Origin: DAOUMU01 sp034409055
GTDB lineage: Bacteria; Chloroflexota; Anaerolineae; 4572-78; J111
Reading direction: 5' to 3'
NCBI GenBank assembly: GCA_034409055.1
Contig: DAOUMU010000508.1
Location: 7,743-71,742 of the forward strand
Length of the DNA stretch: 64,000 nt
The notes under the pieces are model-generated. The model did not search any database, was not told where the DNA came from, and was given only the letters and a program-made list of their open reading frames with translations. Positions 9,537 through 17,660 of this stretch are shown piece after piece (positions within the stretch are counted from its first letter, which is position 1; each line of letters starts with the position of its first letter). The position numbers were made by a program, and so were the translations under genes.

Positions 9537-12458
9537 CTATTCCTCCTTGATGAATTGACCGACCAAGGCCACAATTTGGTCAAGTTCAAAACCCCTAACC
9601 AGTTCTTGCAGCCGGTCAACAAAGGGGCGATAGGCCTCGTCCAACTTCGCCAGGCGGGTCGCCTGTTCTCGAATATTCAGAATTCGCCCCGACTGGGCCA
9701 ACGCGTACAACACTGCCAAGTCCTCTTGGGGCGGCGCAATCAGCGGCGCGGCGACCGTTTCGCCCCGCTCCTTTGGCTCGGCGCGGATCCAACTTAGCTT
9801 GAGGCGCGCTTCCAGCAAATCCAACAGCTTGTCCATTTTGACCGGCTTGGGCAGAAAGGCGTCACAGCCGGCTATTCGGCTCTTTTCTGCATCCGCCTCA
9901 AGCACGCTGGCCGACACGGCGATGATGAATACTCCTTCAAGCTCTGGCTGCTGTCGAATCTCTTGGGCTGCCTCGAAGCCGGTCTTGACCGGCATCACCA
10001 GGTCCATCAAAATCACGTCGGGCCGCCACGCTTGCGTTGCTGCCACCGCCTGTTGTCCATCCTCGGCGGTATGCACTTCAAAGCCCAGGGGCGCCAGCAT
10101 GTCGGCCAGCAGCATGCGGTTGTACTCTTTGTCGTCGACCACCAGCACGCGCCGTCGCGCCCCCTCGTAACCGATGATTTCACGGGCAGCGGGAGGCCGC
10201 TCCTGCTCAATCGTCTCTGTCACCGGCAGGGCTACCTCAAACCAAAAGGTGCTGCCGTGTCCTGGCTCACTTTTGACTTGCAGCCGGCTGCCCATCAGTT
10301 GCATAATCTGCCGGCTGATGGCCAGGCCCAACCCGGCGCCTTCCGCCCGCCGGTCGGCCTCGCTCACCTGTTCAAAGGGCTGAAAGATGCGCGCTAATTG
10401 GTCGGGCGGGATGCCGGGGCCGGTATCCTCCACCTCAAAATGGAGTAAGAAGTAAGGAGTAGGGAGTAGGGGTTCAATTGACTGATTTTCCCCCTCGCTG
10501 CGCGTCCCTGCTTCATACTCCCTACTGCCTACTTCATACTCCCCGCTTCGCGTCCATACCCGCAGGGCCACGTGGCCGGCGTCAGTGAATTTAACGGCGT
10601 TACCCAGCAGATTGAGTAAAACCTGACGCAGGCGGGTCTCATCGGCTTGCACAGTGTCGGGTAAGGGGGAGAGCGCTTCATAGGTAAGGGTGAGGTCTTT
10701 GGCTTCGGCTCGGGCGCGGATGATGTCAATAATCTCGTGCAGAAAGGTGGGCAGATGGAAAGGGGCGGGATTGAGTTCCAGCTTGCCGGCTTCCACTTTA
10801 GCCAGGTCGAGTACATCGTTGATGAGGGTCAGTAGATGCTCGCCGCTGCGCTGGATGATGTCCAGGCCGTCGGCCAGGGGGCCGGTGTAACCCGTGCGCC
10901 GTTTGAGGATGTCGGCATAGCCCAAAATGGCGTTGAGCGGGGTGCGCAGTTCGTGGCTCATGTTTGCTAAAAAGGCGCTTTTGGCTTGGTTGGCCGCTTC
11001 GGCCAACCGCCGGGCCTCTTCGGCGGCATCCTTGGCGATTTGTAGCTCTTCGGTTCGTTCCACCACCCGCTGTTCCAGCGTTTCAAAGGATTGACGGAGT
11101 TGTCGAACCATCGCATTAAAAGCTGTGGTCAGTTGCCCCACTTCATCACCGGCACGGAGATTAATCTCAACCAGCTTATCGGAAGCAATCGGCGTCACGG
11201 GCTGGCCCGGGCTTTCCTGCTGAACGCTCAGACCAATCCGAGAAACCGCCGTGGTGAGCGCCCGTATCGGTTTGACCAACCGATCAAACAGAAGATACCC
11301 CAACGTCCCGCCTACCAGCAGCACCAGGCCGGCTATCCCCACCAGTCCGGTGACCGTTTCACGCACTTTTTGTGACGTGCTTGCCGCCGACTGAGCAAAG
11401 CCGATAATTAGCTGAGGTTCTTCCTCAAACTGCCACAACGCCAGGGTTTGATAATAAGACTCCTGATCTGCCTCAAGGGTGCGCTGCCGCATCTGCCGGT
11501 CAATTGCCGCCTGATTCTCTCGCGCCCATTGTGCCAGATCCGCCGGGTTCATTTTCATGTCTACTATTTGGATTTGGTGTATTCCATCCGGCGAGTACAG
11601 GGCCGGCAGCAAACCGGTTTTTTCGGCAATTTCTTCCAGAAATGCCTGGTCAAAGACTTTCCTAAACACGAAGGCCCCGATGATAGCCGGTTTGTTTTGG
11701 CCGGGTATGCTCTGGCTCAACGTTTCCGGTTTAGCAATGGATAGATCGTTAACCAGAAGCCCTTCGGGAGAACCTAAAGTAATATTTTCTCTCATAACCG
11801 TTTGCGTAATTGCCTGCACCGGGACGACGATTTGTAAAACCACCATCTGCTCTGCGGTAAAGTCAAAAGAGATGGTGGGACGGTTCACCGGCGTGATATG
11901 GGGAGTGACTAATGGAGACGGAGCACCCTCAGCCCAATTGGGCCAATTATCAAATTCCAGCTCCCCGGCTTGATTTTGACCTGTCTTGAGCAGCGGCTTG
12001 TAATCGCCCCGGATCGCGCTCATGCCTGCCTCGGTGGTTGTCACGTAATGACTCAACTCATTGTCTATATAAACGGCGGCGCTGGAGAAATCGGCCGTCT
12101 GCAGGACTACCTGGAGCCGGTTCAGTGAAATGATTTTGTTGAACAATAGCCCCCGTTCATTCTCCGCTGCTTGCTCAGGATAAGTCGTTAATTGTTGTGT
12201 TTGGGCATATAGCGTGGCCAGGTCGCTCAAGTTGTCGATTCCGGCAACATTCTTTTCGGCAATTGCTCGCAGATCAATTACCGTTTCTTGTAACTCATTT
12301 TGTAACAAGACGGTTTGCCGGGTCAGGCTGGTAAATGCCTCCCGCTCGCTCTGTTGATTGGTCAAGTAGATGGCCAGCCCCACATTCAGTCCGGTAATGA
12401 TGACGAGGACCGTGATAAAGGCAAGTAGCAATTTAGATTTGATGCCCGATACTTTCAT
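9537..12458 (-). CDS. Membrane hybrid histidine kinase with extracellular sensor and HAMP
   Basis: 973 residues. A membrane segment (about 10-32) leads to a roughly 340-residue extracytoplasmic sensor of Cache-like size, a second membrane segment (about 372-392), HAMP, a coiled coil, HisKA (NMSHELRTP), HATPase_c, a receiver (ILMDLVMP) and the same helical tail found in the paralogue at 3786-7859 (LY.LA..G.I...Q..RL). It begins 27 bases after a solute-binding lipoprotein gene, so that protein may present its ligand to this sensor. Oddly, its ATPase domain carries an in-frame insertion built of heptanucleotide repeats (10444-10544) between the N box and the FEVEDTGPG motif. The insertion sits in the variable lid region, so activity may survive. 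Confidence 0.92.
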   Translation of the reverse strand: MKVSGIKSKLLLAFITVLVIITGLNVGLAIYLTNQQSEREAFTSLTRQTVLLQNELQETVIDLRAIAEKNVAGIDNLSDLATLYAQTQQLTTYPEQAAENERGLLFNKIISLNRLQVVLQTADFSSAAVYIDNELSHYVTTTEAGMSAIRGDYKPLLKTGQNQAGELEFDNWPNWAEGAPSPLVTPHITPVNRPTISFDFTAEQMVVLQIVVPVQAITQTVMRENITLGSPEGLLVNDLSIAKPETLSQSIPGQNKPAIIGAFVFRKVFDQAFLEEIAEKTGLLPALYSPDGIHQIQIVDMKMNPADLAQWARENQAAIDRQMRQRTLEADQESYYQTLALWQFEEEPQLIIGFAQSAASTSQKVRETVTGLVGIAGLVLLVGGTLGYLLFDRLVKPIRALTTAVSRIGLSVQQESPGQPVTPIASDKLVEINLRAGDEVGQLTTAFNAMVRQLRQSFETLEQRVVERTEELQIAKDAAEEARRLAEAANQAKSAFLANMSHELRTPLNAILGYADILKRRTGYTGPLADGLDIIQRSGEHLLTLINDVLDLAKVEAGKLELNPAPFHLPTFLHEIIDIIRARAEAKDLTLTYEALSPLPDTVQADETRLRQVLLNLLGNAVKFTDAGHVALRVWTRSGEYEVGSREYEAGTRSEGENQSIEPLLPTPYFLLHFEVEDTGPGIPPDQLARIFQPFEQVSEADRRAEGAGLGLAISRQIMQLMGSRLQVKSEPGHGSTFWFEVALPVTETIEQERPPAAREIIGYEGARRRVLVVDDKEYNRMLLADMLAPLGFEVHTAEDGQQAVAATQAWRPDVILMDLVMPVKTGFEAAQEIRQQPELEGVFIIAVSASVLEADAEKSRIAGCDAFLPKPVKMDKLLDLLEARLKLSWIRAEPKERGETVAAPLIAPPQEDLAVLYALAQSGRILNIREQATRLAKLDEAYRPFVDRLQELVRGFELDQIVALVGQFIKEE
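10444..10544. repeat. Inverted heptanucleotide array inside a kinase gene
   Basis: Four 7-base units of the form AGTARGR lie at 10444-10471 and five of the form ACTNCCT/ACTTCAT at 10510-10544; the arms are roughly complementary around a 38-base centre. The block preserves the reading frame and encodes a Glu/Gly/Tyr-rich loop. It belongs to the heptamer arrays seen at several other places in this window, which recall the STRR repeats of filamentous cyanobacteria. Confidence 0.75.
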
Positions 12459-12485
12459 CGCAGCCTCCCAGCGACTCGCGCCGCT

Positions 12486-13910
12486 TTATTTAATCGGATA
12501 GCCCTGGTGATCCTTGATATCCTGATCAATTTTCTGCGCCGCCCGGCTTAGCTCCGTTTTGACATCTGCCCCATTAACAATATTTTCCACGGCTTCGGCA
12601 AAAGCCTTGGAGATTGCGGCATACGCCGGAGTAATCGGGCGGGGAACGGCCCGTTCGCTTTCAAGTTGTTGCACAAGCAAGTGTAAGGGGCCTGTTTCAC
12701 CATACAGCTTTGACTGCGCCAGGGCTGCCCGCCGGGCCGGCACGCCTCCGCTGGCGTCCGTCAACCGTAATATTTCTTCCGGGGAGAGCAGGAACTCGAT
12801 AAAAGCCCAGGCGCCGGCGGGATCCTGACAGTTGCTGGTTATACCCCAGCTCCAGTTACCCATCGCGGTCTTGGGTCCAGCTCCAAAATCAGGCATCGGC
12901 AGCAGGACCAGGTCTTGTCCCAAACCCTCGGCATGCGGGTTGTACATCCAGGTTCCCACCCAGGCGAGGGCCGCTTTTTTAGATCCGTAAAAGTCGTCAT
13001 CCGTAGTGGTAGATTTACTGGCCCAGCCCTTTTGGAACCAACTTTGAAAGTGCTGCATGGCCTCAACCGACTGTGGCCCATCCAACACGCCACTGGCTTG
13101 TTGGTAGGTGCTGCGATCAATCAAATCACCGCCGAAGGATTGCAGGATGGGGGAAAACCCGTATGTATAAAACTCGCTTCGGCCGTAATTGATTTTCATA
13201 TCAATCGCATGCTCTACCTCAGGCAGGGCGGTCAGTTTTTCCAGCGCCTCTTCAAATTCGGCCAGGTTCCACGGTTTTTCAAAGGTCGGCATACGGACTC
13301 CTGCCGCCTCCAAATAACGGCGATTGCCGTAGATCACCATTCCGGAGTCAAACTGCCCCAGGCTATAGAGTTGTCCGTTGAAGGTTCCCTGGGCAATAAT
13401 CGAGGGCAAAAAATCGGCTTTTAGCTCCGCAGAAACAAACCGGTCAATCGGTTGCAGGTAGCCTGACCAGGCAAAGTTGTACAGGTATGGGCCGTCAAAT
13501 TCCAATACGCAGGGTAAACTACCGGACTGGGCGCTGCCGATAACCCGGTCAGCATAGCTTTCAGGCGCTATCGGCACTAATTCTATTGTATAATCGCCTT
13601 GGGCCTGTTCAAAAGCTTTTACGGTCGCCGCCAGCACGTCGCCTTCTACGCCGCCAGGTGTGTTATGAGTCCAGAGGGTAATGATTTTTTGTTGGCCGGG
13701 TTGAGTTGAGGCCGGCGTGGGCGAGGGCAACATAACGGTAGGCGGCTGGCCGGCTGCCTCGGTTGGCGCGGGAACCGGCGTACTTGTCGCCGGTGGCGTT
13801 GGCGGAGCGGCCGGCGCGGTGGAGGCGCAGCCGATCAAAACAAGACTCGCTACCACACCTCCCAACATCATTCTCATAGCAAAAAATGTTCTACTAATTC
13901 GCGTTTTCAT
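12486..13910 (-). CDS. ABC-type sugar solute-binding lipoprotein (orphan)
   Basis: About 474 residues, family 1 extracellular solute-binding protein of the MalE/UgpB type. An N-terminal signal with lipobox LIGC is followed by a Pro/Ala/Thr-rich linker, the start of the fold (IITLWTHNTPGG) and later hallmarks such as NRRYLEAAGV and a region resembling GNWSWGI. The second of two adjacent ATGs (13910) is preferred because GGAGGA is five bases upstream of it and only two from the first. No permease or ATPase gene is nearby. It lies between two membrane kinases, so a role as the ligand-presenting partner of the following sensor kinase is likelier than transport alone, though it could also feed a remote transporter. 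Confidence 0.88.
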   Translation of the reverse strand: MKTRISRTFFAMRMMLGGVVASLVLIGCASTAPAAPPTPPATSTPVPAPTEAAGQPPTVMLPSPTPASTQPGQQKIITLWTHNTPGGVEGDVLAATVKAFEQAQGDYTIELVPIAPESYADRVIGSAQSGSLPCVLEFDGPYLYNFAWSGYLQPIDRFVSAELKADFLPSIIAQGTFNGQLYSLGQFDSGMVIYGNRRYLEAAGVRMPTFEKPWNLAEFEEALEKLTALPEVEHAIDMKINYGRSEFYTYGFSPILQSFGGDLIDRSTYQQASGVLDGPQSVEAMQHFQSWFQKGWASKSTTTDDDFYGSKKAALAWVGTWMYNPHAEGLGQDLVLLPMPDFGAGPKTAMGNWSWGITSNCQDPAGAWAFIEFLLSPEEILRLTDASGGVPARRAALAQSKLYGETGPLHLLVQQLESERAVPRPITPAYAAISKAFAEAVENIVNGADVKTELSRAAQKIDQDIKDHQGYPIK

Positions 13911-14015
13911 CATATTCCTCCTTGAAATAGATATGATTACCGAGTAGCTCCCAATTCGCTTGGCGATGACAAGTCTACTGGTATGCTCTCGGTGTTATGA
14001 ATGGTACTTAAAATT

Positions 14016-16421
14016 TTATTTTGGAAGCGCAAAGTAAAACGTCGCGCCTTGATCCACTTTTCCTTCCGCCCACACTCTGCCGCCGTGCCTCTGGATAATC
14101 CGGCGCACATTGGCCAGGCCAATGCCGGTGCCTTCAAATTCATCTGCGTGGTGCAGGCGTTGAAAAACGCCAAAGAGTTTATCGGCATAGGCCATATCAA
14201 ACCCCACCCCGTTATCGCGGATGAAGATGGTGATCTCTTTTTGGCCCGCCTGGCAGCCAATTTCGATGTCCGCTTGCGGACGCCCGCGGGTGAATTTCAG
14301 CGCATTGGAGAGAAGATTGACCAGCACCTGGCGCAGCATAGCCCGGTCGCCGTTGACGGTGGGCAGGTCGGCGATACGCCAGTTGATGGTTCGGCCTTGC
14401 GTCTCCGGCTCGAAGTCGCGAATAACCTGCTGCACGAGCGCGTTCAGATCCACCGGCAAAGGGGAGAGTTCGCAGCGTTCCATGCGCAAAAAGGCGAGCA
14501 GCCCGTCAATCAACAAGCCCATATGCCTGGCTGCGTCAGAGATGGTGGCCATATAGCGCCGGCTTTGTTCATCCAGTGTGGCGGCGGTTCTTTTTTGGAG
14601 CAACTCAAGAAACCCGTCGATGTGCCGCAGCGGCGCGCGCAAGTTATGCGAAACCGTGTAGGAAACGGCTTCGAGTTCTTTGATGGCGGCTTCGAGTTGC
14701 GCGGTGCGCTCAAAGACACGTTGTTCGAGTTCTTCGTTAAGCCTTCGGATTTTCTCCTCCGCCCGTTTGCGCTCGGTGATGTCTACAAAGGAAACGATAA
14801 CCTGCGCTATTTCCCCCGCCTCGTTATATTCCGGCTCGACATTGACCAGCGCCCACGTGACATCATCCCGGTCTGGACGGATGATGCCCGCCAGATAATC
14901 CCGGAGTGGCTGCCGTGAGGCGAGCACGCGGCTTACCGGGTATTCCGCGACTGGCATAACGGAACCATCTTCCTTCAGAAAATGCCATTCTGGATCGATC
15001 AATGCCTTGCCGAGAAGTTGATCCTTGGAAAGACCGAGCAATCGCTGCGCCAAAGGATTGCTGGTCAGGATGTGGCCCTGGCCGTCATGAAGCACGATGG
15101 CCGTCTGAACTTTATCGATGAGCGACCGATAATTTTCCTCACTCGCGCGCAATCCTTCCAGGGTTTCCACGAGCCGACCGGTCATCAAGTTAAACGCCTC
15201 AGCCAGAACACCAATTTCATCGTTCGATTCAACCCGGGCTTTGGCGTCAAGGTTCCCTTCGGCAACCTGGCGCGCCACGGCCGTCAGGTGGACGACAGGC
15301 CTGGTCAATAGTTGGGCCATGCCGGTTGCCGCAACAATCACTACCGCGGCAACCCCCAGACCCAGCAGCAGCACCGTGCGGCCCTGGGCCTGGACCGATG
15401 CCAGGAAAACTGTCTGAGGCTGGGCAAAGACTATAAGCCAGGGTTGGGTCATCAACCTGGCCACGGCGGCCGAGTTCAGTTTACTGTCAGTGGCGCCGAG
15501 GTAGGCCGTAAAGTAGGGCTGTTTGTCCGCGTTGAGCAGGCCCTGCTCAAAAACAGGTAGGTCAGTGGCGAGTTCCTTGATCGGTTGGCGCGGTAAGCGC
15601 CGGGCGGCTTGCAGTTCCGCCGCGCGGGCCGGGTCGAGTGGCGCCACCGCTTTGAAAATGAGGTCCGGGTCAGTGCCATGCGCCAGCCGAACATGGTTCT
15701 CGTCCAGCAAAATGGCGAAGGACTGCCGGCCGGCCAGCTCGCCGCTCTGGACAATGATTTGTTCCAGGGCGCTCGCGCTATAACGCGCGTACAGCACGCC
15801 GATGATTTCTCCGGCGGCGGTGTCGCGCACCGGGGCGCTAAAGTAGATGGACGCGGCGCCCGTCTCTGAAAACTGGATCGGCGAGGCATACGGCACGCCT
15901 GTCTTGACCGCGAGCTGAAAATAGTCGTAATTGGACCTGTCCGCGCCAATATCCGGTGTAAACGTATCAATCACGGTGAGTCCCCGGCGATCCAGCAACG
16001 CATACGACGAGATATTTGCCTGATCTTTGCGGCTGAGCGCGTACAAGGCAGACGTGGCCTCGGTCTCTTCCGCGCTGCCTTTCCGCCGGTCGGGTGGCAA
16101 GTTGAGGTACTTGATGAAATCCGGCAACTGCGCCTCGGTACCAATGGCGTTCAGGTTGTTGTTGATGAACGAGTCCACACGGAGCGCCGTTTGCGAGGCC
16201 GCTGCCAGGAGCGCCTGGTTGGCGTTGTCGGTTAGCGTGACTCGCGTGTAGCGATCGTCCAGGTAAAACAACAGGCTGAGCGGGATCAGGGCAACAGCCA
16301 TGAAGGCGATGACCAGTTTGGCGCGCAAGGTGTACCGTCCGAATGAACGCACCAAAAAACGCCCTGGCGGTATTACCCGCGGCCCAACCGAACGATAGTC
16401 AGAAACACGCATATCAATCAC
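14016..16421 (-). CDS. Cache-HAMP-PAS sensor histidine kinase
   Basis: 801 residues if the GTG at 16421 is used; an ATG at 16412 (GAGGA ten bases upstream) is an equally plausible start. Membrane segment (about 34-52), a double-Cache-like extracytoplasmic domain (about 55-345), a second membrane segment (about 350-370), HAMP (about 370-425), PAS (about 430-545), HisKA (TVSHNLRAP, with Asn in place of the usual Asp after the His) and HATPase_c (DNGVGFD, GTGIGLANV). There is no receiver. It starts 10 bases after the gene for a branched-chain-amino-acid-type binding protein, and the two are probably co-translated. The Cache fold typically binds amino acids or carboxylates directly, so the binding protein may be a co-receptor. 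Confidence 0.9.
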   Translation of the reverse strand: MIDMRVSDYRSVGPRVIPPGRFLVRSFGRYTLRAKLVIAFMAVALIPLSLLFYLDDRYTRVTLTDNANQALLAAASQTALRVDSFINNNLNAIGTEAQLPDFIKYLNLPPDRRKGSAEETEATSALYALSRKDQANISSYALLDRRGLTVIDTFTPDIGADRSNYDYFQLAVKTGVPYASPIQFSETGAASIYFSAPVRDTAAGEIIGVLYARYSASALEQIIVQSGELAGRQSFAILLDENHVRLAHGTDPDLIFKAVAPLDPARAAELQAARRLPRQPIKELATDLPVFEQGLLNADKQPYFTAYLGATDSKLNSAAVARLMTQPWLIVFAQPQTVFLASVQAQGRTVLLLGLGVAAVVIVAATGMAQLLTRPVVHLTAVARQVAEGNLDAKARVESNDEIGVLAEAFNLMTGRLVETLEGLRASEENYRSLIDKVQTAIVLHDGQGHILTSNPLAQRLLGLSKDQLLGKALIDPEWHFLKEDGSVMPVAEYPVSRVLASRQPLRDYLAGIIRPDRDDVTWALVNVEPEYNEAGEIAQVIVSFVDITERKRAEEKIRRLNEELEQRVFERTAQLEAAIKELEAVSYTVSHNLRAPLRHIDGFLELLQKRTAATLDEQSRRYMATISDAARHMGLLIDGLLAFLRMERCELSPLPVDLNALVQQVIRDFEPETQGRTINWRIADLPTVNGDRAMLRQVLVNLLSNALKFTRGRPQADIEIGCQAGQKEITIFIRDNGVGFDMAYADKLFGVFQRLHHADEFEGTGIGLANVRRIIQRHGGRVWAEGKVDQGATFYFALPK

Positions 16422-16431
16422 ATCCTCGCTC

Positions 16432-17571
16432 TCAGTCCTGGATCACTGTCAACTGGCCGTTCTTGACAAGGCCGATCTGAGCCTGAGAGATACCCTCGCC
16501 GTTGTCTTGATAGGAGAATCTGCCCTGCAAGCCCTGAAAGTCTTTGGTGGCATGCAGTTGTCTGGTGATCTCTTCACGGGTCAGGTTGTTGCACGAACGC
16601 TTGATCGCCTCGATGGCTATCATAGCGCCGTCGTAGCCTTTGGCCCCGTGCTGTTCCGGTTCATAGCCCCATTTGGCTTGGTAGCGCCGGGCGAAATCCC
16701 GCGTCTGCTCATTGATGGTGTTGTCAATGTATGGGCTGGAAAAGATAACCCCCTCGGCCGCATCTCCGGCCACCTCGACAAACTTGGGCGTGCCGAGGGC
16801 AGGCCCGCCGGCGATCTGGCCGGTGAAGCCGAGCTGCCGGGCCTGCCGGGCGATCAGACCCGCCGCGATCTCCGACCCGGCCACCAGCAGCACTTGCGGG
16901 TTGGCGCCGACGATGCGAGTGAGTTGTTGGGTGAAATCTGTGTCATCAATGTTGTACGTCTCACGGATCAGGCTTGCCAGGCCATTCTTCCGGAGCGCGG
17001 CCTGCTCATAATCCCCCTGACCCTTGCCGTAGGTTGACGAGTCGCTGATGATGGCAAACTTGCTCAGGCCCTTTTTGACCAGGTAGTCAACCACCGTGAA
17101 CTCAAAGACGGCTCCTACACTGGTGTAGCGAAAAATGTAAAAGCTGCCCTTGGCGGTAAGGTCCGCGCTCGACGCCTGAGTCATTTGGGGAACCTGGGCC
17201 TTGGTGAACACGGGCAAATCGGCCAGGGCCGTATTGCTGTTGGTGGTGGCAAAGGCCAGCAGCACTTGATCCTGGGTTGACAGTTTTTGCGCCAGAGCCA
17301 CCGACCTGGTCGGATCGGCTGCGTCGTCATATTTGACGAGTTGCAGCTTGCGCCCGTCACACACGCCGCCCAGGGCATTAACCTCGTCAATCACCAGTTC
17401 GATGCCGTGCGTGTCCCACTGACCCAGGATGGCGTTGGTGCCCGAGAGCGCGCCAATCCATCCCAGCTTGATGGGTTCCTGGTTCGACTGCCAGGCGTTG
17501 CCACAAGCCGGCAGTAACAGGCCAGACAGTATTGCGGCTATGATCATTAAGATGGCGATTCGCTGGTACAT
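16432..17571 (-). CDS. Branched-chain amino acid-type solute-binding lipoprotein (orphan)
   Basis: 379 residues of the LivJ/AmiC periplasmic-binding family. Signal peptide with lipobox LPAC (Cys23), then the family start IKLGWIGALSG and G..ELVIDEVN, the ADPTRSVALAQKL helix, and FAIISDSSTYGKGQ in the second lobe. There are no LivHMGF transport genes nearby. It is followed 10 bases later by a Cache-domain kinase and preceded by a multi-PAS kinase, suggesting a sensory role as in other binding-protein/kinase pairs (for example LuxP with LuxQ or TorT with TorS). The ligand cannot be read from the sequence. Confidence 0.9.
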   Translation of the reverse strand: MYQRIAILMIIAAILSGLLLPACGNAWQSNQEPIKLGWIGALSGTNAILGQWDTHGIELVIDEVNALGGVCDGRKLQLVKYDDAADPTRSVALAQKLSTQDQVLLAFATTNSNTALADLPVFTKAQVPQMTQASSADLTAKGSFYIFRYTSVGAVFEFTVVDYLVKKGLSKFAIISDSSTYGKGQGDYEQAALRKNGLASLIRETYNIDDTDFTQQLTRIVGANPQVLLVAGSEIAAGLIARQARQLGFTGQIAGGPALGTPKFVEVAGDAAEGVIFSSPYIDNTINEQTRDFARRYQAKWGYEPEQHGAKGYDGAMIAIEAIKRSCNNLTREEITRQLHATKDFQGLQGRFSYQDNGEGISQAQIGLVKNGQLTVIQD

Positions 17572-17660
17572 TTTGCTTTCCTCCAGGTGTACAACTTGCT
17601 CCTAGACGGCTCGCCTCATGTCAAAACTGTTTGCCGTCAGTGAGTCCAATGTCTACATGT

